Shown here one piece after another: positions 52,739 through 62,238 of a stretch of DNA of 64,000 nt. This stretch comes from a bacterium (GTDB taxonomy: Bacteria; Patescibacteriota; Patescibacteriia; 2-12-FULL-60-25). The position numbers were made by a program, and so were the translations under genes. A model generated the notes under the pieces. That model made no database searches. It saw nothing but the letters and a program-made list of their open reading frames with translations, and was not told where the DNA came from. Position 1 is the first letter of the stretch. Each line of letters begins with the position of its first letter. Location: NCBI GenBank assembly GCA_021796435.1, contig JAJYXM010000016.1, positions 1,367,580-1,431,579 on the forward strand. Direction: 5' to 3'.

Positions 52739-55420
52739 TCACCGTGGAAAACCGGAGGCTCTTGCCACCGCAGGCCGGAGCAAATCCGGCGGTTGTGGTT
52801 CGAACAGGTCGATGAACCACTTCAAGTCCTCCTGGCAGAAGGACGCCCGACCCAACCTCTCCTTCGTCTTGGGCAAGCCAAGGGCCGAAGAATTGGAAGG
52901 GCTGGTACCCGCCGGAAAGATACCCGCGAAGTCGAACATGACCCCTAGACGCGTCAGTTCGAACAGGATCCAGACTTTTCGGGCGCTGTTCAACAGCAGC
53001 GCTCCGCCGTCCTTCAACAAAACCTCTGCTGTATTGAAGAAGGTCTCCTGCACCGCCTTGGCATCGAAAGCCGGCGAGTACGGCTGCGTCTCCATCCGCC
53101 TCACGACACCGGTTGCGGCCGGAGGCGTAGAGACGATTTGCGGTACGGGCGACGGCTTAGGGAAGGCTGGCGTGCGTGCATCTTCGAGTTGCGCCTCGAG
53201 CGATGCCACGGTCTCCACTAGCGTATCGCGTTCGGTCGTCGTGGCAACGAACTGACGCTCGAGCCTCTTCTGCATCGCCGTTGCCTTACCGAGCTTTTGC
53301 CGCAGACTTTTGCGTTGTGCCATCGAGAGCTCCAAGGCAACGGAGTAGCGCGCGAACCGCTCCACCATGCCATGCAACTTGGCGCGCAGATCGAAGTTTT
53401 CCGCGATGGCGACGCGCGATGCTTCGCGCTGTGCAGCCAAGTCCGCTTCGAGCGCGGTCACCTTGGGATCCAGATCACGCAATCGCTTGCCGGCTTCCTC
53501 TAGAAGTACGCGCGCCTTGTTGATGACGCCTTTGGATCCGTCGATGGCGATGATCTCCTCGAGTGTCATCTTGTTGGGGTCGTAACCGAGCAGCGCGAGT
53601 AGGCCACCCATGATTTCGCGCCACTTGAGGTTGAGCTCGAAACTATCCGCTTCCCGAGTGTCGAGCTCGGTCTGACGGCGCGCCTGCTCGGCCTCCGTGA
53701 TGGCAACGGCAGCCTCACGTGCTTTGATCTCGATCTCGCGTTCGCCCAGATCAGCCTCCAAAACGCTCAAACGATCCTGCTGCGCTTGCGCGTACCTTGC
53801 CGTGAGCCGGGCTTTGCCGAGCTCTGTAGCCGCGTCGTTCCGATCACGTTGCGCCTCTGCGTAGAGCTTGGCTTCCGTGAACTCGAAACCCGCAAGCCTC
53901 TTGAACAGGACGTCGAACTCGGCCTGCGCCGCGGCTTTCCGATCGACCACCTTCATGCGATCTTGCGCCAGCTCGGTGAAGCGCGTTTCGCACGCATCGA
54001 GCTGATAGCGCAGATCAGGCGCGTTAGCCGGATCGTTCTGCTGCGCTTCGGCGAAGCGGGCTTTCAGTTCGCCGTATGGCCCGTGCAGGTCAGTCGTCTC
54101 GTTGTCGATGAGGATGAGATCGGCGTTCGCTGCGTTCAGGATTTCGTAGAGCTCAGCGCAATGCTTACGGTCCTTCTCTTCGGCCAGGTTCTTTTCGTCG
54201 AGGGTCTTTTGGAGCGCTTCGACCTCGTCGTTGCGCTGCGTGACTTCGGACAGCAGCCCCTTGACCTTTTTTTCGGCCTCGTCCTTGCCACGATTGGCTT
54301 GGGCGATCTGGACATAGACCTCGTCGAGGTGCCCGGAGATCAGGTTGAAGAGCTCGAGCTGCTTGTAGGTCGCCGGGATGACGACGTTCCAGCGCTTGGC
54401 GCACTTGACCATCGCATCAGTCACCACCTGCATGGCCGCAGCGACGCTGCGCAGCCTTTCATCAGAGGACTTCGTGGCTGACTTGGCCGTATCGAGTTGC
54501 CCCTTCAGGGACGCAACAGCATCTTCCTTGTGGGCGAGGTCGGTCTGCAGCTCGCCGATCTTCTCGGTAGAGAATCGAGCGGCGACTGCGGCTCTGCGGT
54601 GAACTACGTACAACACGATCGCGAGCACGAGCGATAGCCCGATGAACGAGACAAGCGCGAGGATGAGCCAGAAGTTGTCCTGGGCTTTCGGCGCCTCGGA
54701 CTGCTCGGCCTTGGCTTCAGGCACCACGACCTTGATTCCGTTTCCACGGAGGGCGCCGATGACGCAACTGAAGTTGCCGTAGCACTTCTTGAGCTCGGTG
54801 ACGAGCGACCCATCCGAGGATGGAGGAGTCGTGTTCCCGGACGGGGGCGTAGCGCCAGCGGGCGGCGGAGCCGCATTGTCGCCGGTGGTTGCGCCCAATT
54901 GCGCAGCGATGCGCTTTACGCACTCCGCGTCCTTGCAGGCGCCGATCTGATCAGCCAGCTCCAACTTCTTGTCGGGCGGGATGACGTGTCGACCACGCAG
55001 CTTGATGACCGTGCCGGGAAGGACGTAGACGTAGCGTTCCTTGCCGTCTTCCGGCTTGCAGTTGAACCAAGCGCGGTCGATGCGCCGCTCTTCGAAGGAG
55101 CGGATCTTGCCGTCCGCGAAGCCATCGCCAAGCGTGTGGCATAGGGCGATGGTCAGATCGCGATTCTCTTCGCGCAGCGCCAACTGATCCAGCGGCGGAT
55201 CGAACTTGAACTTCTCGTTCACCGCCCGGATGAAGGTCGGCGTCTGGAGATTTATGCCGGGTGCGATCTTCACGTAGACCGCGTCGGCCTCTGCATTGCC
55301 GGATGGTGGTTTGACCTGCCACCAGTCCTGCCCTTCGATGGCTGACTGCGCATGAGCCGGGAAGGCCACGAACAGCAAGACGACGAAAGGCGCCAGAAAC
55401 TGCACGAATCGTTTCAGCAT
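52739..55420 (-). CDS. Large coiled-coil membrane protein (893 aa)
   Basis: Unknown family. ATG 55420 with GGGAG upstream. Signal peptide (FVQFLAPFVVLLFVAFPAHAQS), an exported N-terminal domain (~25-225) with four Cys in two pairs, a Pro/Gly/Thr-rich linker (~180-205), a transmembrane helix at ~250 (WLILALVSFIGLSLVLAIVLYVV) and then ~500 residues of almost continuous heptad sequence rich in A, E, L, R and Q on the cytoplasmic side. The last ~140 residues are globular (VQETFFNTAEVLL, ARKVWILFELTRLGVMFDFAG). The layout suggests a scaffold or tether linking envelope to cytoplasm (inference). Unusually large for this genome. Confidence 0.78.
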   Translation of the reverse strand: MLKRFVQFLAPFVVLLFVAFPAHAQSAIEGQDWWQVKPPSGNAEADAVYVKIAPGINLQTPTFIRAVNEKFKFDPPLDQLALREENRDLTIALCHTLGDGFADGKIRSFEERRIDRAWFNCKPEDGKERYVYVLPGTVIKLRGRHVIPPDKKLELADQIGACKDAECVKRIAAQLGATTGDNAAPPPAGATPPSGNTTPPSSDGSLVTELKKCYGNFSCVIGALRGNGIKVVVPEAKAEQSEAPKAQDNFWLILALVSFIGLSLVLAIVLYVVHRRAAVAARFSTEKIGELQTDLAHKEDAVASLKGQLDTAKSATKSSDERLRSVAAAMQVVTDAMVKCAKRWNVVIPATYKQLELFNLISGHLDEVYVQIAQANRGKDEAEKKVKGLLSEVTQRNDEVEALQKTLDEKNLAEEKDRKHCAELYEILNAANADLILIDNETTDLHGPYGELKARFAEAQQNDPANAPDLRYQLDACETRFTELAQDRMKVVDRKAAAQAEFDVLFKRLAGFEFTEAKLYAEAQRDRNDAATELGKARLTARYAQAQQDRLSVLEADLGEREIEIKAREAAVAITEAEQARRQTELDTREADSFELNLKWREIMGGLLALLGYDPNKMTLEEIIAIDGSKGVINKARVLLEEAGKRLRDLDPKVTALEADLAAQREASRVAIAENFDLRAKLHGMVERFARYSVALELSMAQRKSLRQKLGKATAMQKRLERQFVATTTERDTLVETVASLEAQLEDARTPAFPKPSPVPQIVSTPPAATGVVRRMETQPYSPAFDAKAVQETFFNTAEVLLKDGGALLLNSARKVWILFELTRLGVMFDFAGIFPAGTSPSNSSALGLPKTKERLGRASFCQEDLKWFIDLFEPQPPDLLRPAVARASGFPR

Positions 55421-55650
55421 GGCGTTTTCTCCCAAGACTGAAGATGCGGATGCACCGTTTATTCCGTTTTCTTTTTCCACTTGTCAAAGAACGCGACTCC
55501 GCCCGACGCCGCATCGGTCGAGACCGAAGCGGCTTGCGTCCTTTGCCGACAAAAGCAAGTCAATCAAGCAAAAAGGCGGATGTCCTACATAATCATACAA
55601 TGAGGGACGGGTCAAGTGACGAAGGCCGTCAATAGTTGTAGGATATCCGT

Positions 55651-56850
55651 ATGAAACATTTCCTTGCGCTCGGTACGCATCCTGACCTAAGTTTAGCCGA
55701 AATATCATGCTCGTTGCCCGATGCAACCGACATGGTCCATCTGGATCGTGCTGCGATCGTAGAAAGCTCCGCTTGGGAGGGCGATGTCTTGATGAATTCC
55801 TTGGGCGGAGTGACGAAACTCGGCGATATCGTGGCGGAAACGACGATAGACAAGCTTGATGCGAATGATCTCTTCGAAAAACTCAAGTCGCGCTGCCGAG
55901 GACACGAGCTCAACTTCGGATGGACGGTATACGGAGGCAACGCAAACCTGAAACGCCGTCTGACCAACCAAGCCCTGGTATTCAAAAAAGCCGCCAAAGC
56001 CGAAGGCCTCAAGACGCGCTGGGTGACAAGCAAGGATAATGGCGAGATCTCTCCCGCGGCCATCTTCAAGATGGGCCTGACCTCGGAAGGCTTGGACATC
56101 TGCCTGTTCGTCGAAGGTACGAAAATCCATATCGGCGTCACGACCGATGTGCAGGACCCTGATGCGTGGAGTTTGCGTGATTTCGGAAGACCGGCGCGCG
56201 ACGACGTGAACGGTATGCTTCCGCCCAAACTGGCGCGTATCATGGTCAATCTGGCGCAAGTCAAAGACGGAGCGACGGTGCTGGATCCATTCTGCGGAAG
56301 CGGGACTATATTGATGGAGTGCGCCTTGGCGACGAAAGCCTCGCTCATCATCGGCAGCGACATCTCCGATCGACAGATCGCGGACAGCCTGAAGAACCAG
56401 GAGTGGTTGCTGAAAGAAAAAATCCTGCGGCCGGATGATGAAGAACGGTTCAAACTGTTTACCTGCGACGTAAGACGCTTGTCCGAACATCTCAAACCGA
56501 ATTCGATAGATTGCGTCGTCACCGAAGGCTTCCTGGGTAAACCGCTCAAGGGACATGAGAGACAGGAAGACCTGGAAAAAGGAGTGGACGAGATAAGACG
56601 ACTCTGGATCGATACATTAAAAGAACTTAAACCGCTGCTGAGGAAACATGCGTGCCTGGTGTGCGTTTGGCCACAGCTCTCGTCATCGAACGGCAGAGCA
56701 AGAGTCGACTTGACGCACGAGCTTTCCGGCTTGGGTTATCGCATGATAGAGGGCTGCGGAAAGCATGCGGCTACGCACAAGGCGTTGGTCTATCAACGTC
56801 CTGGACAGCACGTCTCGAGACGCGTGGTGATGCTGGAAAATAAAGCATAA
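55651..56850 (+). CDS. TRM11-like tRNA/RNA guanine-N2 methyltransferase
   Basis: C-terminal Rossmann methyltransferase domain: RDFGRPARDDVNGMLPPKLARIMVNL, then motif I VLDPFCGSGTILMECAL and IGSDISDRQI, as in the TRM11/TrmG10 group. Motif IV, which in these enzymes has an (N/D)PPY-type or EPxLG core, reads TEGFLGKPL here, so a Pro normally facing the substrate base is missing. The N-terminal ~170 residues replace or distantly resemble a THUMP domain. TAGGAT ends 6 nt before the ATG and there is no Shine-Dalgarno. Substrate not certain. Confidence 0.75.
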   Translation: MKHFLALGTHPDLSLAEISCSLPDATDMVHLDRAAIVESSAWEGDVLMNSLGGVTKLGDIVAETTIDKLDANDLFEKLKSRCRGHELNFGWTVYGGNANLKRRLTNQALVFKKAAKAEGLKTRWVTSKDNGEISPAAIFKMGLTSEGLDICLFVEGTKIHIGVTTDVQDPDAWSLRDFGRPARDDVNGMLPPKLARIMVNLAQVKDGATVLDPFCGSGTILMECALATKASLIIGSDISDRQIADSLKNQEWLLKEKILRPDDEERFKLFTCDVRRLSEHLKPNSIDCVVTEGFLGKPLKGHERQEDLEKGVDEIRRLWIDTLKELKPLLRKHACLVCVWPQLSSSNGRARVDLTHELSGLGYRMIEGCGKHAATHKALVYQRPGQHVSRRVVMLENKA

Positions 56851-57016
56851 AAACAAATTTACTTGGAAAATCCAATAGATGTGCTAGTGTCTTACTAAAG
56901 ATGTTTTTGCATAAAAAATAGAATCAATCGCCAAGCAGATTTTATATTTTCGTTTCCGGTTTTCCCTCTCTTTCTCGTCCAATCAAATGAGCGAGATGCA
57001 GGAGGGATAACCTCTC

Positions 57017-60000
57017 TTGCGCGCACATTCGACAAGGAAAGATGCAGGCATCATCATGCAAAGACGTTTTTTCCACTTCTTTCGGACAGTTTTTGGTCTA
57101 GCGGTCACAGCAGTGACATTGACCAGCTGCAGCACGGTGCAAGACAAGAAAACCGAACAGACGAAAGTCGAAAAACAGAAAGTGGCAACAGGAGGGCCCT
57201 ATGATGATCCTACGGGGCACTGGATAACGATCGCTCCGGGAGCCGACTATTTCAAGGCGTGGATATACCAGTTCGGCAGCGATTTGGACGAAGAAAACTC
57301 GAGCCAAGAGCTCTCGACCTACTTCGGCCAATGGAAGACGAAAAACATGGAATGCGGTCCGTCTTGCGTCTCGATGGTCGAACGTTTGAGCGGCAAGCTC
57401 GGTACGGACTGCAAATACCAAGTTTCGGTAGATGGCTGCCCACCAAGCGTCCATTCAAACTGTCGCAAGGCCGGTGATTGTGGTGCCGTTTCCGGTGGCT
57501 TCCCGAATGCTTCCAGCAGCGGAAACAGCAACCTGACAATGAAAGCCGTGCTTGAACATCTCGGGTATGCCGTCACGACTTACGGTGGCCAGAAACCACT
57601 GACCCTAGACGTCCTCAGGAATGCAATCAAGGCTGACCATCCGATAATCGCATCAGTTGACGTCTGCCAGTACCAGCAGGAGATGGGCTATTCACGATGC
57701 GATCCGTCGCACTATGTATTGGTCTTCGGTTACTCTGACCAATACATCTATTTCCTCGACTCAGGTTATCAGAAAGGGAGAAGAGGACGCGCGTCAATCC
57801 AAGCATTCCAAAAAGCGCTGGCGAACACGACTACGGCGCTCCAGGGCGACGGACCAAATGGCCTAGAGATCGAGCGGCCAGGTTTCGGGCAATCACCGAA
57901 TGCCTCATGGTATCCTCCGGGAACCCTTCTTTCGATGAACGACGACTATTACTATGTCGGCTATGACCCGACGGGTCCGATACTCTTCCATGCATCCACC
58001 GATGCGTTGAAAGCCAATCGCATACCAGTCGATCGGGCCATCAAGGTGAATCCGAACATCGTCACCTGTTTCAACCTGAAATCCGAGCTCGATCCGACAC
58101 CGCGTTACCGTGAGTTCCGCGATCCAAACACCCACACCATCTATCTCGTAGACATGGCTACACAGAAACGTCATGCGTTCCTGAACTGGGCAGCATATCT
58201 ATCATGGAACGGACGGGATGAGTGGAAGACAACGACCGATCAGGAAGCCATGATCTTCTCGACTTGGGAGGAATCGTGGCCGCTAGGCCTGGCGCCGGGC
58301 ATGCTGGTCGGCATCGGGAACACAGGCGATCCGCGGATCTGGGTAATGTCGGAAAATAGCTTCGGTTCGCTGCATATGTGGATCGTGGATGAGATGACGG
58401 CAAAGGTGGCCGGCTACTCGATCGCCAGCCTGGGCCAGAATCCCAAGGTCTCTGCCTGGGTCGATAGTTCAGTCTTCGATGCGCTGACCGGCGATGAGGG
58501 CGAGGATCTGCGCGAAGAGATCATACGCGATTGCAAGGCAGCTCGATGTTTAAGCGGCAATTCCTGCTACCAAAACAACATCGGCGACGGTGGAGAGGAT
58601 CCCGGGAACGAAGCCGAAAGCTACGAAGAGTATCTCCAACTCTGTGATGCAGATCGAGATGGCTTCATCAGCACAGCCTGCTACGACCACGACTGTGACG
58701 ATACGGATCCGAACGTCAACCCGGCCGCTGCAGAGATGTGTGACGGTATAGACAACAATTGCAACAGTCAGGTCGACGAGGGCGACCCCGGAGGGAATTC
58801 GTACTGCGACACGGGGCTCAAAGGCGTGTGTAGCGAAGGACATACGCGATGCCAATCGGGGCAGATCATCTGCATACAGGACCACACTCCTAGCATTGAG
58901 ATCTGCAACGACGCCGATGACGACTGCAACGGGTTCACGGATGAAGGATTCGATTTCCTGCACAATCCGCAACACTGCGGGTCATGCAACAACGTGTGCC
59001 TACCCTTCGAGACGTGCGACGGGGCGGTCTGCCATCCGTCTACCGAAGTATGCAACAACCTGGATGATGACGGCGACGGACAAGTTGACGGAGAAGTACA
59101 GGCATGCGGATATGACGAGTGCGCCGGGGGTACACAGCAGTGTCTCCTGGGGACTTGGGGCCAATGCGTGCGCGACGGCGTGACGATTCCCTTCACTGGG
59201 TATGCTTCGCCTGAAAATATCCCTGGCCGCTGCGCGGACGGAATCGACAATGACTGCGACGGCTTGGTGGATTGTACAGATCCTGATTGTGCAGGCATCG
59301 CCGATTGTGGCGAATGCCAGAGCGGACAGACGCAACCCTGCTATACCGGGCCCACCGCGACAAAAGAAGTCGGCGCATGTCACGCCGGGGTACAGACCTG
59401 CACAAATGGCGCCTGGAGCGATTGCTCTGGTGATATCCTGCCTGCACCTGAGACGTGTGACGGTGTAGACAATGATTGCAATGGACAGGTCGACGAAGAT
59501 TTTCCCGGAAAAGGCGCCTGGTGCTCGACAGGTAAATCCGGCATCTGTAGTGCAGGGACGCTCGTCTGCTTTACGTCTAAGACCATCTGCCAAGAAAACC
59601 TCCTGCCACAGATGGAGGTCTGCGGCAACGGCCTGGACGATGATTGTGACGGCGTGATCGACGATGGCTGCGAACCGCCGGATAGCGGCAATGACGCCGG
59701 TACGTCAGATGCTGGTCCAGAAGCTGCTGCAGACAGCGGAACTGCGTCTGATGCGATGACGGAAGCAGGTGCGATTGAGGCGGCAGCGGTGGACGTAGGA
59801 AGCGATCATTTCGTAGAAACGTCTTGCGGTCATACGATCCGTTACCGTTTCGCTGGTTACAGCGGTGCCTGGAAGTTCGGAGCAGATACCAACTCGGGTT
59901 GGTACATCGACGTGAACGGCACACTGGACCTGAGCACCTCATGCATCGCTGACGGGTGGAAAAGGGCGAATGGGGAATTCCCCGGACCCACATGGATGTG

Positions 60001-60154
60001 CAACGAGTGGCCAGCAGGCAACCTTTGGCTCTCGTACGGTCCGCTTGAGGTCTGGGTAGACGACATGCCGGTCAATGTAGAGCCGTGGCATGACCCATCA
60101 ATCCCGGGAGGCATCGGGTGCAACCTGCGCTTCTGCGTCGGACAGTGCTACTAA
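57017..60154 (+). CDS. Large lipoprotein with C39-like peptidase domain and MopE-type repeats
   Basis: TTG at 57017 follows AGGAGGG by 10 nt; ATG 57056 is an alternative. Signal peptide with lipobox VTLTSC. Residues ~105-270 resemble a C39 peptidase: NMECGPSCVSMVERL (Cys), DPSHYVLVFGYSD (His), YFLDSGY (Asp). A ~240-residue middle part contains a family-like stretch IYLVDMATQKRHAFLN. From ~550 to 885 there are at least six Asp/Cys-rich units such as CDGIDNNCNSQVDEG, CNDADDDCNGFTDEG, CDGVDNDCNGQVDE, the metal-binding MopE-type motif common in Myxococcota. A Ala/Asp linker and a Cys-containing C-terminal domain end the 1045-residue chain. Confidence 0.82.
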   Translation: MRAHSTRKDAGIIMQRRFFHFFRTVFGLAVTAVTLTSCSTVQDKKTEQTKVEKQKVATGGPYDDPTGHWITIAPGADYFKAWIYQFGSDLDEENSSQELSTYFGQWKTKNMECGPSCVSMVERLSGKLGTDCKYQVSVDGCPPSVHSNCRKAGDCGAVSGGFPNASSSGNSNLTMKAVLEHLGYAVTTYGGQKPLTLDVLRNAIKADHPIIASVDVCQYQQEMGYSRCDPSHYVLVFGYSDQYIYFLDSGYQKGRRGRASIQAFQKALANTTTALQGDGPNGLEIERPGFGQSPNASWYPPGTLLSMNDDYYYVGYDPTGPILFHASTDALKANRIPVDRAIKVNPNIVTCFNLKSELDPTPRYREFRDPNTHTIYLVDMATQKRHAFLNWAAYLSWNGRDEWKTTTDQEAMIFSTWEESWPLGLAPGMLVGIGNTGDPRIWVMSENSFGSLHMWIVDEMTAKVAGYSIASLGQNPKVSAWVDSSVFDALTGDEGEDLREEIIRDCKAARCLSGNSCYQNNIGDGGEDPGNEAESYEEYLQLCDADRDGFISTACYDHDCDDTDPNVNPAAAEMCDGIDNNCNSQVDEGDPGGNSYCDTGLKGVCSEGHTRCQSGQIICIQDHTPSIEICNDADDDCNGFTDEGFDFLHNPQHCGSCNNVCLPFETCDGAVCHPSTEVCNNLDDDGDGQVDGEVQACGYDECAGGTQQCLLGTWGQCVRDGVTIPFTGYASPENIPGRCADGIDNDCDGLVDCTDPDCAGIADCGECQSGQTQPCYTGPTATKEVGACHAGVQTCTNGAWSDCSGDILPAPETCDGVDNDCNGQVDEDFPGKGAWCSTGKSGICSAGTLVCFTSKTICQENLLPQMEVCGNGLDDDCDGVIDDGCEPPDSGNDAGTSDAGPEAAADSGTASDAMTEAGAIEAAAVDVGSDHFVETSCGHTIRYRFAGYSGAWKFGADTNSGWYIDVNGTLDLSTSCIADGWKRANGEFPGPTWMCNEWPAGNLWLSYGPLEVWVDDMPVNVEPWHDPSIPGGIGCNLRFCVGQCY

Positions 60155-60187
60155 CGTCTGAGACGTGCATCTATACGCTCAGACGGG

Positions 60188-60222
60188 GCGTAGTTTGGAG
60201 AACCAAACTACGCTTATTTTTT
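60188..60222 (+). terminator. Terminator of the 57017 gene
   Basis: Perfect 11-bp stem GCGTAGTTTGG-AGAA-CCAAACTACGC followed by TTATTTTTT. Confidence 0.9.
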
Positions 60223-60302
60223 ATCCTTTGAATTGACAATAGAATTACACTGCCAGTTTCCAAGAATAAAGCATAAATTAAGCGGAAAAAACCCCTTAAT
60301 CC

Positions 60303-60331
60303 TTGACAAAAAGGCTTTTTTCGCTTAGGGT
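60303..60331 (+). promoter_or_regulatory. Promoter of the 60390 gene
   Basis: TTGACA (60303-60308), 17-bp spacer ending TTCGCT, TAGGGT (60326-60331); resembles the array promoter at 19158. Confidence 0.65.
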
Positions 60332-60389
60332 GCATAGTTGGCGATGATGCCAGCGATCAACCACGCACCTTCCACAAAGGACGGGCAAA

Positions 60390-61907
60390 GTGAGCGACAG
60401 ACCTGATCCCAAGAACGGCCAGGTCACAAGCCTGACCGAACACCGCGCCGCCAAGAGCGGCGGATACCAGGAATCGATCTATGACTGCAGCTACAGGCGT
60501 GGAGAGACCATACCGTGCGACAACCCCGACTTGGTCTACTTCGTACGTGTGGGCAAGGTCGCACTGGTCACCGAGATGCAGGCCGAGCTCGGCAACCGGC
60601 AACGCGTCACCATCGATTACGTCAGCCAAGGCGAACCGATTTTGATGCGCGGGCTGTTTCCCAGCCTGGCCGAGACGCAGTTCGAGCTCATCGCGGACAC
60701 GGACGTTATCGTCGCGGAAATCCCTCGAGCCAGCCTGACGGGGGATGAGCTGGCGCTCGGATTCCTGCGCGACTTCACCCGCCTGGCTGCGATGCATGTC
60801 GTCGCATTGCGCAACGCGTATCTTGTACTGCTGCGTAAGCTGCAGAACAAGAGCGACCAAAGCACGAACGACAACATGTCATTGCAGCTTGACCTGGGCG
60901 CCGCGCAGACGGAGATCAGAAAACTCCAGGAAGAGAACAAGAGGCTGAACGGTCGCGTCAGTTCATTGGAGATCGATTTGCGGAAAGCTCGGGAACGCGA
61001 GATCGAGGCACGTGAGCTCTCCAAGGAAGCGCTCGAGTTCCTCCAGGCGCTGGAGCAACGTCAACGCGAAGAGTCGGAGCAGGTGCTTCAGATCGTGAAC
61101 GACGTCCTCGACTTCATGGGGCAGAGCCCCATCGAACCAGAAGACCTGATGTTCATCCTGACGACCGCGAGCGAGCATGCCATTCGTCTCGGTACGATGA
61201 AACCAAGCGCTACGGAGATCGACCAAGCGGTCGACGCTCTCGATGAGCGGGTCGAGACACCGGCAGACGGACCTTTGCCGGTCCGACAGGAACCTCCCAT
61301 GCGCCCGAGGCTCGAAACCATCAGTTTCGGCGATGAAATGCCGACAAAGCCTTCTGCCGCGGAATCTTCCGGTTACTGCCTGGTCGGAGAGCAGATTGCA
61401 CAGGATCCTCCGGTTCCTACCAGCCAATCCGGAAGCTTGAGACTGCAGACGACTGCCCCTGAAGATACCTGGGTCGAAGAGTCTCCGTCTTCGCAGCGCG
61501 GAGCGGTCATGGCTCCTCCGGGCTGGGACTATGACGACGATCCTTCGCTCTTCGAAAATACGAAGGACATTATGGTCCCGGATTCGATCAGGAACGGTGG
61601 CCAAACGGCCATCGAGATTCCCTCGCAATTCCCTCGCGTAAGACCAGCCGGAGAAACCCGACCAGCCGCGACTCCTCAGTTGCCGCCGGTCGTCATGCCG
61701 AGTCCGCGCATGAATGTGGACAGCACGGCTTGGTCCGACGCTTTGGACTCATGGGACGGCAGCGAGCGCCCCACGGCGTCCGGACAGCCTCCGGCCAACT
61801 GCCCCCCGGCCTCCACCCCCGATCCTCAACAAGTCGGACGCACGACTAGCGTCTGGGATGTCGAAAGCATCAGGAAAAAAGCAGAGGAAGCGCGCAAGAA
61901 GCGCTGA
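60390..61907 (+). CDS. cNMP-binding-fold protein with coiled coil (505 aa)
   Basis: Residues ~25-125 look like a CRP-type cyclic-nucleotide-binding jelly roll: YDCSYRRGETIPCDNPD, YFVRVGKVALVTEM, RVTIDYVSQGEPILMRGLF, ELIADTDVIVAEIPRASL. The residues that hold cAMP (Gly-Glu and Arg-Ser in CRP) are not clearly kept. No HTH follows; instead ~160-245 is a coiled coil and ~270-480 a disordered Pro/Ser/Asp-rich region, then a basic helix (IRKKAEEARKKR). GTG start; promoter at 60303. It is likely cytoplasmic. A sensor or scaffold role is inference. Confidence 0.65.
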   Translation: MSDRPDPKNGQVTSLTEHRAAKSGGYQESIYDCSYRRGETIPCDNPDLVYFVRVGKVALVTEMQAELGNRQRVTIDYVSQGEPILMRGLFPSLAETQFELIADTDVIVAEIPRASLTGDELALGFLRDFTRLAAMHVVALRNAYLVLLRKLQNKSDQSTNDNMSLQLDLGAAQTEIRKLQEENKRLNGRVSSLEIDLRKAREREIEARELSKEALEFLQALEQRQREESEQVLQIVNDVLDFMGQSPIEPEDLMFILTTASEHAIRLGTMKPSATEIDQAVDALDERVETPADGPLPVRQEPPMRPRLETISFGDEMPTKPSAAESSGYCLVGEQIAQDPPVPTSQSGSLRLQTTAPEDTWVEESPSSQRGAVMAPPGWDYDDDPSLFENTKDIMVPDSIRNGGQTAIEIPSQFPRVRPAGETRPAATPQLPPVVMPSPRMNVDSTAWSDALDSWDGSERPTASGQPPANCPPASTPDPQQVGRTTSVWDVESIRKKAEEARKKR

Positions 61908-61928
61908 CTCCACCCCCCCTCTACAACA

Positions 61929-61968
61929 AACGCTCCGACCAACCAGGCCGGAGCGTTATCATTTTATT
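61929..61968 (+). terminator. Terminator of the 60390 gene
   Basis: AACGCTCCG ... CGGAGCGTT stem, then ATCATTTTATTT. Confidence 0.75.
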
Positions 61969-61987
61969 TGATACCAAATCCAAATCC

Positions 61988-62012
61988 CGGCTCGGTGGCC
62001 GGGATGACAGCG
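61988..62012. repeat. Palindromic repeat with GGGATGACAGC end
   Basis: CCCGGCTCGGTGGCCGGGATGACAGC: same 'hairpin + GGGATGACAGC' form as 2513-2540, where it starts the structured RNA. Confidence 0.5.
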
Positions 62013-62016
62013 ACGA

Positions 62017-62238
62017 CTAGTCAGGATAGATCTGATTACCCTCTTCGTCGAAGAGCTTTATGGCTTGGACCGGGCAGGCTTGTGCAGCGAGCAAGATATT
62101 ATCGTCATCATCAGCCTTAGGATCCACGACGTACGCCTTGTTCTCGTCATCCAACTGGAATACGCCGGGCGCAACAGTCACACAGGGTGCGGCACCGATG
62201 CAGGCTTCGCGATCTATCTCTATCCTTGCGATCTTCAT
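62017..62238 (-). CDS. Single-cluster ferredoxin, 3Fe-4S type
   Basis: 73 residues. Cluster ligands: CIGAAPC near the N-terminus and QACPVQAI near the C-terminus. The second Cys of a 4Fe-4S motif (CxxCxxC) is Ala, leaving three Cys (13, 19, 56), the pattern of 3Fe-4S ferredoxins that serve P450-like or other electron acceptors. Acidic overall. It overlaps the upstream IscU gene by 4 bp, so it belongs to the Fe-S cluster operon. Confidence 0.85.
   Translation of the reverse strand: MKIARIEIDREACIGAAPCVTVAPGVFQLDDENKAYVVDPKADDDDNILLAAQACPVQAIKLFDEEGNQIYPD

Noticed and set aside
55629-56556. Long frames antisense to the TRM11-like gene
   Set aside because: The plus strand carries clear methyltransferase motifs; the antisense proteins have none.
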